A stretch of 64,000 nt of DNA from Chloroflexales bacterium ZM16-3 (GTDB lineage: Bacteria; Chloroflexota; Chloroflexia; Chloroflexales; Chloroflexaceae): contig RYFE02000003.1 in NCBI GenBank assembly GCA_004138175.2, positions 1 through 64,000 on the forward strand, written 5' to 3'. The stretch's first letter is position 1, and each line of letters begins with the position of its first letter. The notes beneath the pieces were generated by a model that saw nothing but the letters and a program-made list of their open reading frames with translations, made no database searches and was not told where the DNA came from. This document shows, piece after piece, positions 58,996 through 64,000 of this stretch. Position numbers and translations under genes: made by a program.

Positions 58996-59004
58996 TGCTA
59001 TAAT
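58996..59004 (+). promoter_or_regulatory. Extended -10 promoter of the glutaredoxin-like gene
   Basis: TG-C-TATAAT with no good -35, about 55 bp before the ATG at 59060; AAGGAT precedes the start. Confidence 0.55.
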
Positions 59005-59059
59005 GAGTATGTGCATGGTTATATCTTAGAAACCGCTATACTGTAAGGATTATGTTAAT

Positions 59060-59305
59060 ATGGAGAGTCAGGAGATCGTTGTTTACGGAACGGCGTGGTG
59101 CCCCGATTGTCGGCGGGCCCAGCGCGTGCTCGATCAAGTTGGTCGGCCCTACACCTACGTTAATATTGAGACAGATGCGCAGGCGGCCGCCTATGTGATG
59201 CAGGTCAACCGGGGAAATCAGAGCGTCCCGACGATCATCTTCCCTGACGGCTCGATCCTGGTCGAGCCATCGAACGCGGAGCTACAGGCTAAGCTGATCG
59301 GGTAG
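59060..59305 (+). CDS. Glutaredoxin/mycoredoxin-like thiol reductase
   Basis: 81 residues, thioredoxin fold. Active site Cys14-Pro-Asp-Cys17 (TAWCPDCRRAQRVLD), cis-Pro in SVPTIIFPDGSILVEPS. The WCPDC and VPTIIFPDG strings resemble mycoredoxins, which use mycothiol, more than classical glutaredoxins with CPYC. Whether this organism makes mycothiol cannot be told here; it does make inositol phosphate (ino1), a mycothiol precursor. Confidence 0.88.
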   Translation: MESQEIVVYGTAWCPDCRRAQRVLDQVGRPYTYVNIETDAQAAAYVMQVNRGNQSVPTIIFPDGSILVEPSNAELQAKLIG

Positions 59306-59349
59306 GGTTGGGGGTTGGGGGTTGGGGGTTGAACCAACCCCCAACCCCT
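59305..59349. terminator. Heptamer-built hairpin (GGGTTGG) between convergent genes
   Basis: Three GGGTTGG units and a GGGTTGA (59305-59332) pair with CCAACCCCCAACCCC (59335-59349), followed by TTT. It begins in the glutaredoxin-like stop codon and ends just before the purA stop, so it likely terminates both. Confidence 0.75.
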
Positions 59350-59355
59350 TTATGT

Positions 59356-60648
59356 TTAGAACACCTCGGCGGCCATAATTGTCTGGTCGCGGTCGGGGCC
59401 GACCGAGATGATCCCGAGGCGGGCACCGATGAGTTGGCAGATGCGGGCGACATATGCCTGGGCGGCTTCGGGGAGATCCTGGAAGCGACGGATGGCGGTG
59501 GTGGGTGTCATCCAGCCCTGCATCTCTTCGTAGATAGGCTCAACCTGTTCGAGGACGGCGGTGGTGGCGGGCGGGAACTCCAGGTTCGTCTCGTGGAGCT
59601 TATAGGATGTGCAGATCTTGATCGTCTGGACGCCATCGAGGACATCGAGCTTGGTGATCGCCACTGTGTCGACCCCGTTCACCTGAGCCGCGTAGCGGGC
59701 CATCACCGCATCGAACCAGCCGACCCGGCGCATCCGGCCGGTGGTGGTGCCCACCTCAGCCCAGGGGGTGCCGATCTGGCGCAGGGCATCGGCCTCGGGG
59801 CCATCGATCTCGGTGGGGAACGGCCCCTCTCCGACGCGGGTGGTGTACGCCTTATACACGCCGATCACCGAGTCGATGCGGGTCGGCCCGATCCCAGCCC
59901 CCTGGCATGCCCCGGCCGCGCCGGGCGGTGAGGACGTGACATAGGGGTAGGTGCCGTGATCGACATCGAGCAGGCTGCCCTGGGCACCCTCCAGCAGGAT
60001 GGGCAGATCCTTCTCTAGGGCGCGCAGGACGATCGGGTGCGTGTCGGCGATATGGTCGGCCAGCTTATGCCCGAAGTCGAGGTAGCGCAGGTAGGTGTCG
60101 TGGAGCGAGAGCGGCTTGATGCCGTAGAGCTTGGTGAGCAGGCGGTTCTTCTCCTCAAGGACGCCGCGCAGCCGGTTGAGCAGCGTCTCCTCGTGGAGCA
60201 GGTCGGCCATACGGATGCCGGTGCGGCTCATCTTATCGGCGTAGGCCGGGCCGATCCCGCGTCCGGTGGTGCCGATCTTACCCTCGCCACGAGCTTCTTC
60301 CTGGAGCTTATCGAGCATCACGTGGTAGGGCATCACCACGTGGGCGCGTTCGCTAATGAAGAGCTTACTGGTGTTCACACCACGGCTCTCTAGCTCCTCG
60401 ATCTCCTTCAGCAGCGCATCGGGGCTCACCACCACGCCGCTGCCGATTACGTTGACAGTGGCCGGGTCGAAGATCCCGGAGGGGATCAGGTGGAGCTTGA
60501 AGGTGCCGAGGTGGTTCACCACCGTGTGGCCGGCGTTATTGCCGCCGCCGTAGCGGATCACCAGGCGGGCTTTGCTCGCGAGCAGATCGACAAGGTGACC
60601 CTTGCCCTCATCACCCCATTGGGCGCCGATGAGTGCGACGACTGTCAT
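59356..60648 (-). CDS. purA: Adenylosuccinate synthetase
   Basis: 430 residues. GTP-dependent first step from IMP to AMP. VVALIGAQWGDEGKGHLVDLL (P-loop with catalytic Asp), GGGNNAGHTVV (catalytic His), GTTGRGIGPAYADKMSR and TTTGRMRRVGWFDAV are all typical. ATG 60648 with AAGGGA upstream is chosen; a start at 60663 would add five residues. A hairpin is present in the leader. Confidence 0.96.
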   Translation of the reverse strand: MTVVALIGAQWGDEGKGHLVDLLASKARLVIRYGGGNNAGHTVVNHLGTFKLHLIPSGIFDPATVNVIGSGVVVSPDALLKEIEELESRGVNTSKLFISERAHVVMPYHVMLDKLQEEARGEGKIGTTGRGIGPAYADKMSRTGIRMADLLHEETLLNRLRGVLEEKNRLLTKLYGIKPLSLHDTYLRYLDFGHKLADHIADTHPIVLRALEKDLPILLEGAQGSLLDVDHGTYPYVTSSPPGAAGACQGAGIGPTRIDSVIGVYKAYTTRVGEGPFPTEIDGPEADALRQIGTPWAEVGTTTGRMRRVGWFDAVMARYAAQVNGVDTVAITKLDVLDGVQTIKICTSYKLHETNLEFPPATTAVLEQVEPIYEEMQGWMTPTTAIRRFQDLPEAAQAYVARICQLIGARLGIISVGPDRDQTIMAAEVF

Positions 60649-60714
60649 GGCCGTCCCTTTCATGTGGAGCTCCCGGTATTGTCGGCGAGCGACGTTCCCG
60701 GGGGCTGGCAAAGC

Positions 60715-60764
60715 AGAAGGGCAAGGACTCCCTTGTCGGGGGCTCTTGCCCTGCAATTGTAGCA
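60715..60764 (-). promoter_or_regulatory. purA extended -10 and leader hairpin
   Basis: TG-C-TACAAT on the minus strand (60764-60756) would start transcription near 60749. The leader then folds GGGCAAG with CTTGCCC (about 60718-60752). It does not match a purine riboswitch. Confidence 0.45.
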
Positions 60765-60817
60765 GATATCGCGATGGCTGCTGCGGCGGCAGCGCCTAGC
60801 GCCAGGGCTGTTGCAAC

Positions 60818-60953
60818 GTCGCTGGCGGCTGAAGCCGCGCCGCAGGGGCCTGCGGCCAGCCGCCCGCCTGCGCGGGCGGTTCCGGCGTCGGCCTGCGCCG
60901 ACGCCTGGCGCAACGGCCCCGTCGGCGAGACTTCCCGTCGCCAGCCGTGGGGC
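60818..60953. repeat. Dispersed repeat family A, copy 3
   Basis: A 136-bp copy, same orientation, preceded by GGGCTGTTGCA. Its right end runs directly into the argD stop codon (60954-60956). Confidence 0.82.
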
Positions 60954-62153
60954 CTAGCGCAGCACCTCGCGCAGCGTTGCGATGGCGGCGTCGACGTGCT
61001 GGGTGTCGATCACCAGGGGCGGCAGCAGGCGCAGCACATCGTCGCCTGCGGTGACCAGCAGCAGCCCGTGGCTATGGGCCGCCTCGCGGATTGCGCTAGC
61101 CGAGCCGGCGATGCGGATGCCGCGCATCAGGCCGCGCCCGCGCAGCTCAAGGATGGTGTCGGGCATATCGGCGATCAGATCCTGGAGCGACTCGTCGAGG
61201 TAGCTGCTCACCTGGCGGACGTGGGCGAGGAAGTCGGGGTCGTTGATCTTGCGGAAGACCACGCCGGCCACGGCGGTGGCCAGGGGGTTGCCGCCGAAGG
61301 TGGTGCCGTGATCGCCGGGGTGTATCGTGTCGGCGATGCGCTGGTTGAGCAGCACGGCGCCGATCGGCAGGCCGCCGGCCAGGGGCTTGGCAACCGTCAT
61401 CATATCGGGCTTCACACCGCTGGGCTCGTGACCCCAGAGCGTGCCGGTGCGGCCCATGCCGCACTGGATCTCGTCGAAGATCAGGAGGGCGCCGTGCTTG
61501 TCGCAGAGGTCGCGGGCCGCCTGGAGGAATGCCTCATCGGCCACGCGCAGGCCGCCCTCGCCCTGGATTGGCTCCAGGATGACGGCGCAGACATCGTCGC
61601 CCATCGCCGACTCCAGCGAGGCCACATCGTTATAGCTAGCGAAGCGCACGCCGGGCATCACCGGCATAAACGGCTCGCGGTACTTCTCGCGGGCGGTGAC
61701 GGCCACCGCGCCCATGGTGCGCCCGTGGAATGACCCATCGAAGGCGACGATGGTCGTCTTTCCCTCGCCGACGTGCTCGCGGGCGTAGCGGCGGGCGAAC
61801 TTGATCGCCCCCTCGACCGCCTCGGCCCCGCTGTTGCTGAAGAAGGCTTTGTCGAAGGCGGGGCTGCTCTCGACGAGCAGGCGGGCCAACTCGCCACCTG
61901 GGGCGGTGTGGTAGAGGTTCGAGACGTGGATCAGCCGGGCGGCCTGCTCGGCTATCACCTTCGTCACGTCCGGGTCGCCGTAGCCGAGGGCGTTGACCGC
62001 AATCCCGGCGACGAAGTCGAGGTACTGTTTCCCGTCAGTGTCGTAGAGGTACACCCCCTCGCCGCGCTCGATCACAAAGTCGGGGCGGGCGTAGGTCTGT
62101 AGAATATACTCCCGGTCGGCCTGCACCACGGCCTCTGTCGTGTCGGCTGCCAT
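60954..62153 (-). CDS. argD: Acetylornithine aminotransferase
   Basis: 399 residues, class III PLP aminotransferase. FSNSGAEAVEGAIKFARRYA (PLP phosphate), DGSFHGRTMG, LIFDEIQCGMGRTG, the PLP lysine in TVAKPLAGGLPIGA and HGTTFGGNPLA. It transaminates N-acetylglutamate semialdehyde in arginine synthesis and may also handle succinylornithine or GABA-type substrates. ATG 62153 follows AAAGGA. argF is elsewhere (3.4 kb). Confidence 0.92.
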   Translation of the reverse strand: MAADTTEAVVQADREYILQTYARPDFVIERGEGVYLYDTDGKQYLDFVAGIAVNALGYGDPDVTKVIAEQAARLIHVSNLYHTAPGGELARLLVESSPAFDKAFFSNSGAEAVEGAIKFARRYAREHVGEGKTTIVAFDGSFHGRTMGAVAVTAREKYREPFMPVMPGVRFASYNDVASLESAMGDDVCAVILEPIQGEGGLRVADEAFLQAARDLCDKHGALLIFDEIQCGMGRTGTLWGHEPSGVKPDMMTVAKPLAGGLPIGAVLLNQRIADTIHPGDHGTTFGGNPLATAVAGVVFRKINDPDFLAHVRQVSSYLDESLQDLIADMPDTILELRGRGLMRGIRIAGSASAIREAAHSHGLLLVTAGDDVLRLLPPLVIDTQHVDAAIATLREVLR

Positions 62154-62189
62154 CGGCGATCCTTTCTTAGCGCACTGAGCGGAGTGATT

Positions 62190-62343
62190 GAGTCGCGGCC
62201 CCGGCCCGTGAACGGGCGGGCTCCTATCGACGAAGGCCGCCTGCGCGGCCTCATACAGGCCGCGCAGGCGGCCTTTGCAGAACCGTAGCCCGCGGCTTTA
62301 GCCGCCGGGCGATGCGGCACAGGGTGCCTTTTGCGCTACTGCG
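62190..62343. repeat. Dispersed repeat family B, copy 3 (inverted)
   Basis: Opposite orientation to copies 1 and 2. Core perfect inverted repeat of 19 bp (62233-62251 and 62257-62275), then CCCGCGGCTTTAGCCGCCGGG at the other side (with one pairing bulge). Confidence 0.8.
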
Positions 62344-62386
62344 TTGTGGGGATTATAGCATCACTCGGCTGACGACCAACCACCTC

Positions 62387-62415
62387 TTGCGCACAAGAAA
62401 CATATGTGCTACAAT
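62387..62415 (+). promoter_or_regulatory. Promoter of the two-repeat protein gene
   Basis: TTGCGC (62387-62392), exactly 17 bp, TACAAT (62410-62415) with TG one base before it. The implied leader is about 190 nt and contains the heptamer tract. Confidence 0.7.
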
Positions 62416-62470
62416 GACATTGCTCCTGCTGCAAGGCCGAGCGACAGAGCAGCGGGTGCCTTGGCGCGGA

Positions 62471-62513
62471 ATCTGCAATTTGCAATCTGCAATCTGCAAT
62501 CTACAATCTGCCA
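62471..62513. repeat. Heptanucleotide tandem tract (CAATCTG)
   Basis: Six 7-bp units (CAATTTG, CAATCTG, CAATCTA variants). It is the reverse complement of the GATTGCA tract at 10350. Confidence 0.8.
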
Positions 62514-62608
62514 GGCACCCCAGATACAGACGGGACGAACACCTACGATCAGTCGAGCAAAGCAGGCCGAACGCGCGCTACGGCCAGCGCCTTCGGCGAG
62601 GAGATCAT

Positions 62609-63289
62609 ATGCCCACCCCCAAGCCCACCCCCAGCGAGCGCAGCGTCACCCGCACCTACCGCGCCGCGATCCGCCTTGGCGAGGACTTTATCACCCTTGA
62701 GGAGACGATCACGCTGCCGCTTGAGGCAAGCGATGAGGATGTCCAGCGCGCTGTCGATCTCGGCTGGCGGATCTACGCGGCCCAGCGCGAGGCGGTGGCC
62801 CAGCAGATCGCTGGCGCGCGCGAGGGCCATGGACATGCCACGCCGATCACCGTGCGCGACCCGGACGCACCTGCCAGCGACAAGCAGCGCAACTATATCG
62901 CCGCCCTCCAGGACGACCTGAGCTGGACGAACGATCAGCTCGGCAGCTACGCCGGCGAGCAGAGCGTCGATCTGGTGACGATGACCAAGGGCCAGGCATC
63001 CAGCTTTATCGACAGCTTGAAGAAGGTTGCTGAGGAGCGCCCCCGCTACAGCGCCGAACACAGCCGTGCGCGGGCTGTCGCCGAGTCGTCCCCAGCCACG
63101 GGCCAGCCGGCCAGCGAGAAGCAGCTCCAGGCCCTGGCCCGGATCGCCCAGACCCGCGCCATCAACCTTGACGCGGAGACGAGCCAGCGCTTCGGGGTTT
63201 CTAGCGAGTCTCTGACCGACGATCAGGCCCGCGCACTGCTCAGCGAGTGGCAGGCACGCCCGCGTCCGCAGCGCATGGTGCAGAGCTAG
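62609..63289 (+). CDS. Uncharacterised protein with two ASxKQ-type repeats
   Basis: 226 residues. The N-domain (about 1-75; TRTYRAAIRLGEDFITLEETITLPL) is beta-rich and of no known function. Two related helical repeats follow: ASDKQRNYIAALQDDL to KGQASSFIDSL (about 87-145) and ASEKQLQALARIAQT to DQARALLSEW (about 167-217). Such modules occur at the ends of phage-type single-strand annealing and other DNA-metabolism proteins, but I cannot assign a role. ATG 62609 has GAGGAG upstream. Its stop overlaps the convergent kinase stop within CTAG. Confidence 0.78.
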   Translation: MPTPKPTPSERSVTRTYRAAIRLGEDFITLEETITLPLEASDEDVQRAVDLGWRIYAAQREAVAQQIAGAREGHGHATPITVRDPDAPASDKQRNYIAALQDDLSWTNDQLGSYAGEQSVDLVTMTKGQASSFIDSLKKVAEERPRYSAEHSRARAVAESSPATGQPASEKQLQALARIAQTRAINLDAETSQRFGVSSESLTDDQARALLSEWQARPRPQRMVQS

Positions 63290-64000
63290 ACAATGGGCTG
63301 AATGAAGGAGTTGATGATCTGTAGCAGGTGGCGCATACCAATGGGCTTGCTGATATAGTCATTGGCCCCGGCCTCAAGGCAGCGCTCGCGGTCGCCCGGC
63401 ATTGCCAGAGCCGTCAGGGCAATGATTGGCGTGCCGCGCAGCTCGGGGAGCGTACGGATCTGACGGGTTGCTGCCAGGCCGTCGATCTGCGGCATCTGCA
63501 CATCCATCAGGATCATGGCCGGGTGGATGTCGGTCGCCAGTTGCACGGCCTCAGTGCCGTTGTGGGCCACAATAGTGCGCAGGCCGTGAAACTCAAGGTA
63601 GCTGCTGATCAGGTTGATTGAATCTTCGTTATCCTCGGCCAGCAAGATCAGCGGCCCGTCCTGGTCATCGTGAGCCTGAGGCTGCGCGGGTGTCTCGATG
63701 TCTTTGGGAATCGCCGCCGCCACCTCTGCCTCGACCTTAGGGCTACGCCACGGCAGGGTGACGGTAAAGCAGCTGCCCTGGCCGACCTCGGTGTTGACGG
63801 TGACGCTGCCGCCGTGCAGCTTCGCCAGGCTTAGGACAAGGTTCAGCCCGAGTCCGGTGCCCTCGTGGGCCCGCGAGAGGCTGCTGTCGACCTGCACAAA
63901 GGGCTGAAATAGGCGCGGCAGATGCTCTTCCGCAATGCCGATCCCCGTGTCCCAGACGCTGAACGAGACTATCTCGCGTTCGCGGTTGCCCACAACCTCA
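63286..64000 (-). CDS. Hybrid histidine kinase, C-terminal part (5' end outside window)
   Basis: The frame is open to the window edge, so the N-terminus is missing. The visible part has the end of an HATPase domain (WDTGIGIAEEHLPRLFQPF, GTGLGLNLVLSLAKLHGG) and a receiver (LLAEDNEDSINLI, phospho-Asp in MILMDVQMPQIDG, ALTALAM, ISKPIG) ending the protein. It is a hybrid sensor kinase; the sensor domain cannot be seen. The stop codon overlaps that of the convergent gene. Confidence 0.92.
   Translation of the reverse strand, partial: EVVGNREREIVSFSVWDTGIGIAEEHLPRLFQPFVQVDSSLSRAHEGTGLGLNLVLSLAKLHGGSVTVNTEVGQGSCFTVTLPWRSPKVEAEVAAAIPKDIETPAQPQAHDDQDGPLILLAEDNEDSINLISSYLEFHGLRTIVAHNGTEAVQLATDIHPAMILMDVQMPQIDGLAATRQIRTLPELRGTPIIALTALAMPGDRERCLEAGANDYISKPIGMRHLLQIINSFIQPIV

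Larger units (their letters stand above)
58730..59059. other. Divergent intergenic region sucC/glutaredoxin
   Basis: 330 bp, clearly AT-richer than surroundings. It holds the sucC promoter (58880-58909) and an extended -10 for the glutaredoxin-like gene (58996-59004). No gene is seen. Confidence 0.6.
60649..60953. other. Region between purA and argD
   Basis: 305 bp holding the purA leader and extended -10 (60649-60764) and repeat A copy 3 (60818-60953), which touches the argD stop codon. No gene is seen. Confidence 0.55.
62154..62608. other. Divergent intergenic region argD / two-repeat protein
   Basis: 455 bp holding repeat B copy 3 (62190-62343), a consensus promoter (62387-62415) and a CAATCTG heptamer tract (62471-62513). 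No gene is seen; the longer plus-strand frame through it is not coding-like. Confidence 0.6.

Noticed and set aside
60715-60764. Purine riboswitch in the purA leader
   Set aside because: A single long-loop hairpin without the three-way junction and loop-loop sequences of that class.

Overview
The window is a high-GC (by eye about two-thirds G+C) bacterial chromosome segment, gene-dense, with no rRNA, tRNA, CRISPR array, transposase or phage genes seen. Gene content fits a filamentous member of the Chloroflexota (class Chloroflexia): a DnaD/DnaC-type primosome pair, CdaA/CdaR, an actinobacterial-type inositol-phosphate synthase, kaiB/kaiC, many PAS/GAF/GGDEF/HD-GYP signalling proteins, CheR-TPR and CheA-REC fusions, and dispersed GC-rich inverted-repeat elements. 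The phylum is an inference from family resemblance; nothing in the window fixes it.

Layout. 0-8 kb: TetA-like MFS exporter (-), dnaD-dnaC overlapping pair, argF and a 1093-residue TPR protein (+). 8-12 kb: cdaA-cdaR (c-di-AMP synthesis) and a ferredoxin/NADP reductase. 12-17 kb: envelope glycosylation genes (two GT-C membrane enzymes, one GT4 enzyme carrying an in-frame repeat insertion) and an unrecognised protein. 17-23 kb (-): a clock-like locus, in transcription order PAS-PAS-KaiA/RsbU-helical protein, kaiB, kaiC, PAS-PAS-GAF-GGDEF-EAL. 23-27 kb (-): potABCD polyamine importer. 27-38 kb: deoC, sucD, a two-component kinase, a Rieske protein with a methyltransferase, a metallophosphoesterase, a relatively AT-rich membrane protein, and gyrA behind a strong consensus promoter. 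38-45 kb (-): HD-GYP and receiver proteins, L-lactate dehydrogenase, STAS/anti-sigma pair, TPR protein, RsbU-type phosphatase. 45-53 kb (-): chemosensory operon cheW-cheW-mcp-cheA(REC)-receiver-cheB-cheR(TPR) leading into the phosphatase. 53-64 kb: ino1, GT2, gmd with a small coupled gene, an XRE regulator, sucC, a glutaredoxin-like protein, purA, argD, a two-repeat protein and the end of a hybrid histidine kinase.

The most interesting locus is 16.8-23.0 kb. KaiC keeps both P-loops, both catalytic Glu pairs, the Ser-Thr phosphorylation pair and an A-loop-like tail. KaiB is next to it. The first gene ends in about 90 residues whose helix pattern matches the KaiA C-terminal/RsbU N-terminal fold. 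Its two-PAS sensory module is repeated in the c-di-GMP enzyme at the other end of the locus. This suggests a KaiA-substitute input protein and a c-di-GMP output around a kaiBC oscillator or timer.

A second theme is repeats. Two families of roughly 135-165 bp inverted-repeat elements (A: three copies; B: three copies plus a fragment) lie between genes. Heptanucleotide tandem tracts, reminiscent of cyanobacterial STRR repeats, often start at or just after stop codons. Two genes (GT4 and cheB) carry such repeat DNA in frame inside the protein. Many genes end in long perfect hairpins with 1-5 nt loops and usually no U-tract.
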